This document shows, piece by piece, positions 1 to 13,800 of a DNA stretch of 64,000 bases. Origin of the DNA: Gordionus sp. m RMFG-2023 (Eukaryota; Nematomorpha; Gordioida; Chordodea; Parachordodidae); the NCBI RefSeq assembly GCF_954871325.1, contig NC_088775.1:11199561-11263560 (forward strand), read 5' to 3'. Below the pieces are notes generated by a model, which worked only from the letters and a program-made list of their open reading frames with translations, did not search any database and was not told the origin of the DNA. Position numbers and translations under genes: made by a program. Each line of letters starts with the position of its first letter. Within the stretch, counting starts at the first letter, position 1.

Positions 1-955
1 ACATTTTTAATCTATATAATATTAAAATACATTTTTCATGCGAAAATCACCAAAATTTGAGTTCTTGCACCTTGCTTTTGGGACTAACTCTGGTATTGCT
101 CATTTATTAATTATTCCGACTTTATTTACTTATTTTTTTAGAAATGATATAAGTAATGAATTTTTTATGAAGCATTGAACCCACATTTCCTTATAATTTT
201 TACAATGAAAATAGTTTCCAACCAATCCTAAACAATTAATTTTCCGACAATGGAAAATAAACAAGATGGTTTATCTACATAATAAATTGTTGGCATAATT
301 ATTAAAAAATTACTGCATCGAGTATTTTTATATTTTTTTTCCTATAAATTGTAATATTTTTTACTATTACATATGCCCAGATGATTAACGTATGTATTTG
401 TTAATTTAATAATATTCACACAAAAAAAATAATAAAAAATATGACATTAAGAATTTTTTTAAAAAAATTTAAAGTTTAAATTTAGGTTTGGTATTCGAGT
501 AGAGAATTGAGTTCAAGTCTTGAGTTCGTGACTTGAGTCGTAAGGAGATTTTAATCGACTCAAATCGATTCATATAAAGATGAGGTAACTAATCGACTCA
601 AAAAATTAATCGAGTTTTGAATCAATTTTTGATTAAAAACTCGACTCGGGTCACAGCTAAGTAGACTCGGCTGTTTTTAATTGTCAAAGGCCTACCCCAA
701 ATAAAATTTATGAATAAAAAAGTCAGTCAAAAAAAAGTGCTTTCCCCCCCCTAGAAAATTCTCATCTCATCTATGCAGTGGCCTCAGACATTATAATTGG
801 TAATGATCAAATTAATAAATAAATTTCCAATTTATTTTATTTTATACCTAACACTTTCTGCTAATTTACTAAAATATCTTCTTTCCGTTTATGCACGCTT
901 AGAAAATTTTGGCGATACTATGAAACTAATTCAAACCTGACAAATTTTTATTCCT
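1..955. other. 5' flank of the USP gene; CTCGAGTC-type repeat
   Basis: No gene seen. Positions about 485-665 carry many diverged copies of a GACTCGAGT-like word in both orientations (for example 'ttgagtcgtaagg', 'gactcgggtcacag'). The same repeat type occurs at 33798-34870 and 63430-63600. The rest is A+T-rich with a short C tract near 745. No promoter element can be called. Confidence 0.4.
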
Positions 956-1834
956 ATGGTTATTCTGAATGATCCTCTGATATCTCAACTGATCTCTGAA
1001 TCTATTAAAAAAAAATTACATAAAAATTCGCGTGATTGTGAAAAAAAAATATTTTCTTCTGCTACTAAAATTCTTAATATTAAAATTGATTTTATACTAG
1101 GAAAAGAACAATATTCATCATCCTTGTCTGCATTAAAGTAACTATTTAAATTTATAAAGTGACTGAGTTTTTTGTTAGAGCAAAGTATGGATCCTTAAAT
1201 GCGGACAATAAAAAATGTATTTTAAATTCATCTTTGACTATGAATAAAAGTAATTATATAAATAAATCCATGGTATATTTAGTTATTAAAAGATAATTCT
1301 AAAATTGATGAAATACCTAATCCACAATGCACAATTTTTTCACCTGACAATCTCGAAATGGCTTGGACAGATAATTATAAAATTATTGGCTCTGGGTTAG
1401 CAAATTTAGGTAATACCTGCTATATGAATAGCACCCTTCAATGTCTTACATATACACCTCCTTTAGCTAATTATTTCATAAAACATCCACACATTGAAAA
1501 TTGTAACGATAAATTATATAATCAAAATTATTAATATATTTTAGGTCATGTACAAGGTTTTTGTATGGAATGTGAGATTGGAAAACACATAAAATTTTCT
1601 TTATCAAAAGTTTATAATGTTTATAAGCCTCTAAACATATTGCGTAATCTTAAATGTAAGATGATGCCAATATATAAATATATATATTACCCATTATATT
1701 TTTTATGTATAATTTTATAAATGTTTTAAAGGTATAGCCAAACATTTCAATCCATATAAACAAGAAGATGCACATGAATTTTTTATTCATATTGTTGAAG
1801 CTATGCATAAAAGTGGTGTTAATGGTTATTCAAA
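956..1834 (+). CDS. USP36: USP36-like exons 1-5 (N-terminus and Cys box) with 41-76-nt introns
   Basis: Exon 1 reads from ATG 956 and contains a stretch ([13 protein letters not shown]) matching the N-terminal segment of animal USP36 before the catalytic core, so this is the true start and not only the catalytic domain. Introns 1-4 are 1138-1178, 1250-1292, 1503-1544 and 1656-1731, that is 41, 43, 42 and 76 nt. Joining them keeps phase and restores family sequence across each junction (SALK|AKYGSLN; ENC|HVQGFC; RNLKC|IAKHF). Exon 5 holds the QEDAHEFF motif typical of USP proteases. Some of the very short introns contain in-frame stops, so they must be removed. Very sure of the coding content; the intron 2 boundaries are the least certain. 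Confidence 0.88.
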
Positions 1835-4800
1835 GTAAATTATTCAATAAAACCTAGTTTTTATAAATTGTTAACTTGGAATGAAAGTATTGTAGAAAGG
1901 GCTGATCTGATATTCATGAGCTGGCTGCAACAATATCAATAAATATAGACCTAGCTTTTGGCCTAAAAATTAGTAACATAATATTAGGGCTGTGCCAATC
2001 CACAAATTTTTCACCAATCAGATCAGATATTATTAAAAAACTGCTGAATTTCATTAAAATATTAATAATATTTAAAAAAAATCCAACTAATTTTCACTAA
2101 TGATTAAGTGTATTTTAAATTCTCCATAAGTTAATAATCTTATTTTGAATATTTGGAATGTTTATGGGTTCATATAGTGCAGCCATTTAGCTGAGTTTTA
2201 AAAGTGTTTAAATCAAGATTTTAGTCAAAATATTATTACCTAAGCCTCAAAATTTTGTCAACAGAAGTCCAAACTTTCCCAGCTGTGGGAAAAATTATTG
2301 AACATGAGTAATTTACTTTTTGACAAATCTTAAGTTAACCATTTTTAAAAATTGGCTAAATTGAGCCATTTAACAACATTAACTAAATGTGACTCATTAG
2401 ATATTATAAAACCTTAAAATCTTTTTCATGTTGCAGATAATATAACATTAACAATAAATTGTGTAAAATGTTTAACTATTCTTTTTAAACATTACAACAA
2501 ATAAATTGAATTTAGCTCTTTTCATTAATTTATTGTTATGAAATTACCTATAAATTAAATAATTAGATAAACAATAATATTGTTAAACACACAATATTTT
2601 AGCCAAAAAGTATTATACAAACATGGAGATTTTGCTTTAAGATGAAAGGTTTGGACATCTATCAATGAAATCTCTAGGCTCACATATTTTGGTAAAAATT
2701 TTAATTTTAAATTGGCTAATTGGAGCCATTTAAAAATACTAATTACAGTCATAAAATAACCAAAAAAACCAATTAAAATATCAGATCAGATTAATTTTTT
2801 AAAAAAAAATTATTAAAGTTATTGCTAAACATAACATTAAATTTGATAATAAAATAAATATAAAGTTTGAGATTTATTCCCTGTGAGTGTTTTTTAAAAA
2901 AAATTTTTGCTGATGGGCTTTGGCCAAATATTTTTTATTTTATAGGTCAATTATATTGTGTAAAAAAAATTGTATAAACCTCCCAGCTTCAATCTAAAAA
3001 TAATCAGTTTGACATAAAACTGGTTTGGGCTATATATAAGGACTCTACATTTAAAGGCTTCAAATTTAGATTATAAATTATTACTGATTTCAGTATTTTG
3101 TTTTATCTGTGAATATAAATTTTTTTTTAAAAAAAGGTTGGATAAATTTAGCAAGCAAACTACAATGATCAATCAAATATTTGGAGGTTACCTTAGAAGT
3201 AGAGGTATATAACATATATTTTACTAAATTATATGCATGTATATATGTGTGTGTTATATAGGGATATATATGTGTTATATAGGGATATGGATTCATAGAT
3301 ATTCATAATCTATCGATTATAGATCATTTACTTAGATTAAATTTAAATTTGAAAAATCTGATTTGGCTGGAAATTTATTCCAATATCTAATAGACAATAA
3401 TATATATACCATTAGATTGGCGATTCCTTCATTAAATGCACTAAAAGTGTCCATGCATAAGAGCCAGCAGAGTTGTTAAAGTAGTGCACTATCTTTTTTG
3501 GTAGCTATAGCTAATAGCGGCTACTTTTTTAAAAATTATTTAATTTTTTAGCCCGCTACTTTTTTTAAAAATTTTAAAAAATATAATGAATGTAAGTATA
3601 AGCACGAAAATTTAAAAATAATACCATAATTAATTATAATTTTTATGATTTATTATTTAATTTTGAAATTGAAATATATTTTCAATTTGTAATTAATATT
3701 TTCAATTTGTATTATAAACATAAATCACCTGTTAATAATTTAAAATGGCATCGCATATGGATATCCAAATCGTTGAAAGTGATTCAGAGTCAGACAATGA
3801 TATTAATGAAATGGAAGATACCAGGGAAGAAAATAATATTCATAGCAATACTTTCCCATTCCCTAGACTTCAAAAAATTTTCAAGATAAATATAACAAAA
3901 ACTGGCTTCAAATTTATATGTTTAAAATGTAAAAAAAATATTTCCTCAAATCAATCCAGTAAACCTCAAGAAACACCTAAAGGTAAATTATCATTTTTAC
4001 ATAAAATAATAATATTTATCTTATAAGACTGTTCATGCTAATAGTTTTAAGAAAATTGACATTTAAATAAATTTGACATAGGTGAATCTACGTCCAAAAA
4101 GACTAATTCCATTCAGACAAAATTAATTAATAATACAAATGCTAATATTTCTCAGAAATTAACTGATAAAGTTATTGTGGATTTTATAATTGATACAGTT
4201 CAGCCAATGTCCTTGGTTGATAATCCTCATTTACTATGATGATTAAAACTTTATCACCTGGTAAATATATTTTATGTCACCAGACACTTGTGAATAAAAT
4301 AGCAGATAAGTTTAAAGTGATGAAAGATGCTTTAATAGTAGAATTATCAGAAATATCTCATATATGTACCACGGCAGATAGTTGGACACATAACAGAAGG
4401 TAAACACTTATTTATATTTATAAATTGATCTGATTAAATATTTTTAGAGCTTATTTGGGAATCACAGGCCTTTGGCTAGACCCTAGGACTTTAAAAAGAA
4501 GATCAGTAGCATTAGCCCTCGAAAGAATAATAGGATGCCAGACATATGATGTATTTGCAAATAAAATTATTGACGTCCGCAAGTCTTTTAGGATTCATAA
4601 TAAAGTTTACAAGATGGTGACCGATAATGGGTCCAATTAGCTGAAGGCTTCAATATTATAAATTAATTTTTAAAATATTTAGAGTAATAGAAATCAAGTA
4701 ATAGTTAAGTTATTAATTAAATTTTTCAGTATTTATTTAAAAGTTGTTTAATATTTCACATTATATATAGAATTTTTATTAACTAAATACATACATATTT

Positions 4801-7800
4801 TAGTAATATTATATCATAATTTATATCAAATTATAAAAAAATTAGTGAATTTAACTAATAAAATTTACAACAGAGATGGATTATTTCATTAGTTTTTATT
4901 GCACAGTGTCATTGAGCTTAACATTTAATATGATATGGTTATTGAATATTTCATGGATGATTAGATTTTTACTATATTTATTTCTTATTGATTAATATCC
5001 ATCAATTTATATACAGTACAGGGAATTCAATGTATTCATTTGATAAAATATTTTTACTTAGTTACATCATAATTCCTGAGGTTTAAAATTTGAATAGCAA
5101 CCTAATGATTTTACCACTCCATTTTTGATAAATATCACTACACATTTCTATTAAAAACGGGATGAATAATTTATTCTATTTAATATGAATATAGAATATT
5201 TGGTGAGCATAATGCTGAAGGTGAGACACAGAGAGATTATTTAGTAAGGCAAAACTGATACTTTCTGATCGTAGCTCTAGACTTGGGGATGATAATATTG
5301 AAATGATTTTATTATTAAAATTCAACAAATTACCATAAATATTTAAAATTTATTACATAAATTTTTTTATAATCAAAATTAACTATATTTTAATATTTAT
5401 AAATGTTGATTTTTATATATTATTTACTATACAATTACATTATATGCAAAATAAAAAAAAATTGTTTTTAAATTTTTTTTATAAAAAGTAGCCTAAAAGT
5501 AGCTAAAGCTACTTTTTTTTAACAATTAGCGTAGCGGTAGTGCGCTACAACTCTGGGAGCCTGCTCTATCACTGTTTTGTTGTTTGCATGTCGATTAAAT
5601 GACATTAATGTGCATTCATATAATAGTAAAGACAATTAGTCAAAGTACAAACCCACAAAATGACGCTAGAGCTAACTCTAATGGATGAACACTTTTAACT
5701 TATAATTCATCAATCTCGTAGTATACATACATACATCATTGGTAATAGTGCATACACACTGAATTTTAGGCCATTTTGCATAGAATATTTTAAGTATTAT
5801 TTTTAGTTTACATAAATTTTTATATAGATTTTTTCAGGGATCCAAACCGAAATAAATATCGGTTCGGGTTCAGGTTCGGATAAAAATAACGGTTCAAGGT
5901 TCAGGTTCTGTTCGTAAAAAATAAAATATCGGTTTGGTTCGAACCTCTAAAAACCTGTTTGAACACTTTTGTATTCAAATCTACATTCGAATTATGTACA
6001 GGGAAAATATTTTTTTATTTTATCATTAATTTAAAAAACACATGTATAAAACCTTCATTTATTAATTTCACATTATAAAATAATATATAATTTATAAATA
6101 TAAAAATAAATATCTATGATTAATTTTAATATGAACAATATTTTACTTTTTTATACTTAAATTTTTTTTTATTAAGCCACACAATTAATATATTTACAAA
6201 ATTCGTCTCACTCAAATTACATCTATAAGGAGATAGTATAAATTTAATGGTTGAAAAACATCTTTCCACATTAACTTGGATAGCCGGCACTGCCAATATG
6301 ATATCAGATTTGATATGTCATTTTTAATAATATTTTGGGTTTAATTTTTCTCTGAGCATTATAATTTATAAGCTTGAAATCAGAGACCTGCAGAAGTACC
6401 ATTTGTACGGCCCGGCCCGGATTTTTTTTCCAAAAATTTTTTACGGCCCGACCCGGGTTTAAAAATTTAAGGCCCGGCCCGAATATTTAAAAAAAAATTT
6501 TTGGGGCCCAGCCCGGCCTAGATTAAAAAAAAATTTTTTTAGGCCCGGCTCGGAATTTAAAATTATATTCGACCTGGTATATTCAAAAAATTTATTATCG
6601 TATTTTATCATATTTTTCGGCGAGTATTATCATTTAATAAGCAAGTATATTAGCTAATGTTGTTAAACGGCGCGTTTTGAGCCGATTTTTAAAAACGGCT
6701 AACTCAATATTTTTACCAGAAAAACATTGACTAAGCCTCGAAATTTCGATACTATATGTCTAGACCTTTGCTCCTTCTATGAGCAAAATTTTCAGGCTTG
6801 CATAATATTTTTCTGGATAAAAAACTTAGTTATAAAAATCGGCTCAAAACGAGCCGTTTAACAACACTAAATATTTTATTTATTTTTATTCTTAACAGAT
6901 ATTTAGTATATATTACAAATACTATGTATTTATAAAAAAAATAAAAATGATATTTTTAATAAAAAATATAACATATATATTATATATTATATAATAATGT
7001 ATTTAATCCTTTGCGTATTTATTCCATGGCAGGAAAACTATAATTTTATTATGTAATAGATACTATGAGTGTTAGCTATAGTGTTAACTTTCACCAAACA
7101 TTATATTAATCATAACTATATATAATCATTATAACCATATCTAATTGACGAATATAATAATTCATGTTGTATAAATTTTTAAAAAAAACGGCCCGGCCCT
7201 GCCCGGGTATTTCTAAAAAAAAATTTTCAGGCCCGGCTTGGGTTTTTTTTAAAAAAAATTTTCAGGCTCGGCCCGGGTATATTTTAAAAATTTAAAATAC
7301 TGCCCGGCCCTGGTACCCGGGCCGGGCCTGCAGGTCTCTGCTTAAAATATTTAAAAAATGTAAAATGACAATATACTAAAGTTTATAAAAATTAGGAACG
7401 ACACTTATAATCAAATGGATTGATGATAATCTTTTTTAAAATAATTCAAATATAATTGAAATTTTTTCAATATTCTAATAATAACTTTCGAACCGGTTCA
7501 GAGGTATTTTAGCGGTACGGTTCAGGTTCAGCTAGAATTTTTTTAGCGGTTTAGGTTCGGTTCAGGTTCGATAAAAAATACCGGGTTTTAGAGGTTTAAC
7601 GGTTCAGGTTCGGTATGGATCGCTGGATTCTTTTCATATGAACAAAAAAAATGCACAAAAAGCTTATAACGGAAATCGTCTAAAATTTATAGGGTAGTAT
7701 ATACTATACACTTGCTGGAATGCATTTACGATCAAATCAGATTTTTTTGAAATTTAAAAATCCAGCAGTCATTGATTTAAAAATAAATTTCGAATCCCTT

Positions 7801-10800
7801 ATACAAAATATGTCTTTAAAAAAGTATATTATTTTAAAATGTTTTATTTACTTCTTACACATAAAAGATTTTTTTTAAGAAGATCAAAATGATTTTTTAA
7901 AAAATATTTGTGATTGGATTTCAATCATGAATGATATTATTTTATGTGTAAAAAAAATCATAAAAGATTTGCTTATAAATGATTTCTTTTGCAAAGAGGA
8001 TTTGGAATTTTTAAGGTAAAATTTAATCAGTTGAGCATTTTCAAAGAAATAATCTTCCTTTAATAAAAAATCTTCATAGATCAAAATCCTTGGAGATTTT
8101 TTATTTTGAAAAATAGCACATCAAAATCTCTGCAAATTTATTTATATTCGGTAGTGTTGTTAAACGGCTCGATTGAAACAATTTATAAAAACGGTTATCT
8201 AAATTGTTTATTCAATTATCACGCAAGTCTGAACATTTTGCTCACAGATGGCACAAATGTTTGGATATCTATTAGCGACATAATGAGGCTTAGACAATAT
8301 TTTCGCGACTAAAATAATAAGTTTGCCGTTTTTAATAGTCAGTTCAAATTGAGCTGTTTAACAACACTTAAAGTAATGATTATATATTTTTAAGTTCATT
8401 GTTGATATATATTATTTGCCATCTTTGTTAATCATCCATTCAAATCAATTTTGATATTTCGTCAGCAGAGTATTATAGTGTTCCATATCCACAAATGAAA
8501 AATTTTTTAAAAATGGATATAGAACATTACAATACTCAGCTGACAATTTGTTATAGGCATTATTTTTCCACAGTAAAAAGAACAACTTATGAAAATCAAC
8601 TATTTCTATTAACTCTTTTTTTTAAACAATATAATCCATATTTTAATTTTATATATATAATTTTCGAATTAAAGTTATATGTAAGATGTGCCAAAAGCCT
8701 TCGGACTGTTATGACCCATTTGTTGATATAAGCCTTGATGTTAAAGTAATATTTATAATCGATTTTTTTTTGACAGATTGATTAGGGGTTTTTTTTGGTT
8801 CATAATGATCAAAATATTTAATTATATTTATTATCATGAAAAACGTTAATTTTATTAAAATGCTTATATGGTGACTATCACAATCATCTAAATAAACCCA
8901 AAGTTTACAAGTTCATAAATGTGGTCATGTAAGCAGAACTGCTTGTGTTGGAATCGTAGTTATTAAGCCGTTTCTACTGTTTTGATTACATTTACTAAAT
9001 TGCTTTGGCAGTTTCTGCCCCCCCCCACTCCCAAATTGGGTTATAGAGTTTATTCATACTTAAAACGAATTTATTTTTCTTTCCACGATATTCGATGTCC
9101 CATTATTATATTCCAAGTGTTGATAAATCTCTCGATTTGAGCAGATCTTTAAAAATGCCCAACTCAATATTGTGTCCAAAAAAATATTACGTTTAAGTCC
9201 GAAGATTTTGCTAATGGATGCCACTTTTTTTTCGAATTAGACTCCTTTTTTTTAAAGCTTGCCTTAACTTAGATCTTATATTGATATTAGTTAAAGTAGT
9301 GTTTGGACCCATCTTTGCTGTACTAGAGGACTTTGTATTTATCATATTTTTCTACCTTTAAATCCCAATAAAATCAGTGATTTCCTCATTTATTTATTTT
9401 TACCCTAATTCAGTATCCTCCTACTTGTAACTTAATAAGTTCTTGGGCAATTATGAAAAAAGCATTAGACATGTAATGGAAGCTGGGAAATTTCTAATTT
9501 TTCTAGAATATTAATGGGAAAATAAATAATTCCTTCTACATACCAATCTTTGATATACTTTTTTTTGATGAAATATCAGATAAATATAAATAGAAAATTG
9601 TTATATTTTACTTTAATTTATCATTAAATTAAAAATAAATTATAAAACCTCTTAAGTATTATCTTACTGATTAAAAAAATTATAAAGACATTATTATCTG
9701 CAAATTTATTTTTCGCTATCTGCTTTGCAAACCATTTTCCTTCCTTCCACACACTTCGGGTCTTTTGCGAAACCCTACCTTTATTCCTGCTTTTTTTTGC
9801 TATTGATTTCTAATATTTCATTTTGATTCCTTATATTTCACCTTGTTTCCTTATATTTCACCTTGTTTCCTTGTATCTATCATTATCCTCTTTACTATCA
9901 TAACATTATTTATAACACCTCGATTTCTTCCACAGTTTTAGTGAACCTCCCCCACAACTTATCTCCTTGTGTCTAATGAACAATTGATAAATAGGTATTT
10001 AGTAGTGTAGTTTATATGGTTCGATTTTTAAAAACAGCTTACCCAGTATTTTAGCCAAAAAATTGTGCAAGTCTGGAAATCTCATAGAGGGCAGAAAGGT
10101 TTGGGCATCTATTAACGAAATATCGAGGCTTGCGTAATGTTATTTTGACTATAATCTTAATTTAAAAATATGCTAAATTGGGCGGTTTAACAACATTGGT
10201 ATTTAGTAGATGGGAGGAAAACAAACTTAGATTAGGGGCAGACTCCAACTTCAAGGTAATATCTAATCTAGGATACTATTTGGGAGTTTTAAATGGAGTA
10301 GCTGTACGATACTTTTTAGTATAATAGTTGAAATATATAGAAAAAAAGGTAAACTTCAATTTTTCACGATATATCGATCATAATTAAATATTTATTTTAT
10401 TTTACAGGGAACTTTTAATCTAAATGTGGCACTCAAACGATTTATAGCTCCCGAAATAATTCAAAACGAAAATGCTTACAAATGTGAAGAGTAAGCACAT
10501 ATTTTTTTTGCCATTATTTTTCTTCACTTAAAATTTTTTCTTTACAGTCCATAAGAAATGAGTTCTTATATTTTATTTATAATATTTCACATGCAATGCG
10601 AAAAAAATGTAACATAACATTAAGCCATAGGATGGGCAAATTAAAAAAAATATTTAGATAATAAATACTCTTTAAATAGAGGTATTTAAGAGAATGTATT
10701 TAAAAATAAAACACAATTAAATTAGAAATTTATTTAAGTGTGTTTTATGAGACAATCAACATATATTTCTGAGAAAACGCAAATGAAAGAAAGAAAGAAA

Positions 10801-13800
10801 AAAAAAGAAAAGATAGAAGAAAGAAAACTCTTTAAATAGAGGTATTTAAGATACAGATACAAACTCTTTCAAATAGCTCAATAAAATACAAGATACAAAT
10901 ACTTGATAAATTAAAAAAAAGTAGGGCTGTGCCTATCCACAATTTTTTTTACCGATCCGTTATTTATATTGATTTTTATTTACCATCTATCTTTGTATCA
11001 ATGTCATAAACATTTAAATAAATTTTCTACTTTAAGAAAAACCAACTAACTTTCATGATTAAGTTTATTTATTTTTTTTATTATCCATAAGTTAATATTC
11101 TCATTTAAAATATTTGCAATATTTATGGATGAATGTAGTGTTTTTAAACAGTTCCATTAAGCCGATTTTTAAAAAGGGCCAAATCCAAATTTTAACTAAA
11201 ATATTATTACTTATTTTGCCAACAGAAATCTAAACCCTTCTCCTATGGGGAAAATCAATAAGCGTGAGTATTTTACTCTTGGCCAAAATTTTGTGTTAAA
11301 CGTTTTTAAAATTGGCTAAATCGAGCCGTTTATCAACACTAACTAAATGTTACTCGTTAGATATTTTAAAATCCTTTTCTTTTTGCAGATAATATAACAA
11401 CAAATAGTGTTAAATTTTAAACATTAAGAAGTAAATTTTATATTAGTTTCTTTCATTAGTTTATTATTTGTGATTGCGTATTAAAAATACCTGGCTGAAA
11501 ATAAGTTCACCCTAATTATATTATTTATGAAATAAAATAAATTATATGATTATATATTTAATTAGAAAATAACCAAAAATAATAAAAAATATCAGATCGG
11601 TTTTTTAAAAAAGATCGGCCCGACCCGATATTTTTTGAAAACGTCAAATATCGGTGCCGATCTTACCCGATATTAAATATCGGCACAGCCCTAAAAAAGT
11701 ATTAAAGATATTTAAAATAATTGACATAATGTGAAACTTTATATTTTTAAATGTATTTAAAAATTAAGACATATGCCAAACAAAACATTTTATTTACATT
11801 TCACTTAATATAATTTTATAGAAATTAATAACTAAATATACTATTATTTGATTGTTGTTTTTTTATATGCCTATTAACAAGATTTGCAAAGCTAAATTGT
11901 CTTTTAACTATTGCTGTAAAAGGCAACATATTATAATTTAAAATGTATGTTCCTGGTATCAAGAAAATCTTCTTTAATATATGTAAATGCTTCCAGTTCT
12001 ATTTCATTAGCTTCATTATTTTTATAAGGTATATTATGAAAACAAAAATTTGAAAAGGATTAATTTGGAGACTGGTCAATGAATTATCCTTGTCCTTAAA
12101 AATAGCAAACATCAGGCTGTTGATTTTAAAACATTTTTTTATCATCAGTAATCCATCTAATTTTAAAATAAGGATTTGAAATGGTGCTAAAAAACAATCT
12201 TATTCATCCAAATTTCGGTTATAACAAGTGGTAAGCGAAAACGTAAATCTGTTTGATAAATCATGTATACTTTGTTTATAACAAATAAAATTTGGATCCA
12301 ATTCTTATGATAGCTATTATTTCTGCAGTTAATAGTATTGCTAGGGTTCATTGCTTTAGAATATTCCTCAGAATTATCTTTAAGCTATTATTGGTGTTGT
12401 ATTGAAGCAGAAAACTAGAAACATTTTATCTATATATTAATTTTTATTATTAATTATATATTACCATGAAAAAATTAGAACAAATTATAAGATATCTTGG
12501 ATGTTATAATTATTGGTGGGAAATTTAAAAAAAAGATTAATAGTTTAACTCATTTATATATATTTCTTTTTAAATTATGTAAACATTTAAATATATCGAA
12601 AGATAATTAAAAATTGAAAGTACCTACCTGTATCTTTTGCATCTTAAATAGTAAAAGATACAGATACCCATTTAAAAAAGTATTTAAGATATAGAGATTC
12701 TTTTTCAAAATGCACAAAAAGATACAAGTATTTGCTATACTTGAATACGCCTCTCAGTTTAATGAAAGTCTTAGAGTTTCTGCCCTGGATTACTTATTTC
12801 ACACTGTATTTAAAAAATGTTAAATTTAAATGCCAAAAGTCATTTTTCTATCTTTTAAACATTGGAAGTGATTTAAACGCAGAGTTAAGTAAGTGGCTTG
12901 ACCTTAGAGACCTATGCGCCTTTAACCTAGTCAAAGCTCAGCGGTTTATCATCACAAATTAGTCTCCTTGAGGGGCTAAAAATAAATTTGTGATAAAATT
13001 TCAACTTTAGGAGGTTCCATTTTCCAAATGAAACGAGAATACCTTGCATTTATGATTATTGTTTACGGAAAAGTTGTTGTAACTTATCTTGAATTGACTA
13101 ATTATTTGTAGACAAATGGTTATGTCTTTAGTTGCGTAATGGTTATTGGTGAATTCGGCACATTCCACAGCGTGCCTGAGAAAATCCGCTCATCGAGAGA
13201 ATTGATTTATTTACTATTTAAAAAATATTCTCAGGCTGAGTTAATGTTTTACCCATTTGGCATATAAATGGAACAACTACCCAACTATAGCCATGCCCTA
13301 AATTGATTAAAAGCAATTTAAATTCTATTTCTATATTTATTTATTTTTTAAAGTAGCTTTTTACTTTAAAAATATAGTGGGCGACTCCCCAATTTTTTTT
13401 TGTTACGAATCTACCACAACTTAATTATTGTACAGATTGAACTCCTCTACTATGCTTGCTAGTCACTGTGCTACCTTGATTCAAACATTTATTTTAAATA
13501 TTAGCAATTTATTTATTTTATATTGATATTATTTAGATGCAAGAGGAAAGTTCCGGCCCAAAAATGCGTCACCATCCATAGACCCCCTCGCGTTGGTGTT
13601 TTCCACCTCAAACGATTTACCGCCTCGGGCAATAAAATTACCCATTTTTTTGAATACCCCGAAAGGCTCGATATGACGCCTTATCTTAGTCATGATTGCA
13701 AAGTGAGTTTCAAAATGTTGTCTTGTCTTGATTTTAGTATTCTCATAAAATAATTCATAAATAAGTTTTATTCATGGAGGGGGGAGGGTACTGATTTTCC

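Larger units (their letters stand above)
1986..2810. mobile_element. Truncated AGGGCTGTGCC-type TIR element in USP intron 5
   Basis: Begins AGGGCTGTGCCAATCC and aligns by eye along its length with the complete copy at 10923-11692, but lacks the GGCACAGCCCT right end; it stops near 2810 after a shared 'atatcagatcag' segment. It contains the same ~205-bp MITE at the same internal place as the complete copy (about 2176-2380), plus a second, later copy of that MITE (about 2578-2739). No coding capacity. Confidence 0.65.
5835..7625. mobile_element. Outer hAT-type non-autonomous element with GGTTCAGGTTCGG arrays
   Basis: TIRs CAGGGATCCAAACCGAA (left) and the inverse of CCAGCGATCCATACCGAACC (right). 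Target copies are GATTTTTT (5827-5834) and GATTCTTT (7626-7633), 7/8. Both ends carry clusters of GGTTCAGGTTCGG-like words (5860-5960 and 7490-7615). A minus-strand remnant near 6150-6310 reads [20 protein letters not shown], the hAT C-terminal dimerisation motif, so it derives from an autonomous hAT. A second element (6381-7340) has inserted in the middle. Confidence 0.75.
10640..12745. mobile_element. Degenerate hAT-like relic in USP intron 8
   Basis: Both flanks carry repeated words of the type 'tttaaatagaggtatttaag' and 'agatacagatac' (10660-10910; 12600-12740), similar to the 'gtatctagatac' arrays at 46390-46680. The minus strand between 11870 and 12020 contains short coding-like patches ([24 protein letters not shown]) resembling the C-terminal third of hAT transposases. 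Exact ends are not clear. It hosts the complete insertion 10923-11692. Confidence 0.35.

Noticed and set aside
8106-8731. Two open frames of 68 and 78 codons
   Set aside because: The first lies across a CGGCTC MITE; the second overlaps the hairpin at 8461 and reads USP exon 7 in the wrong frame.
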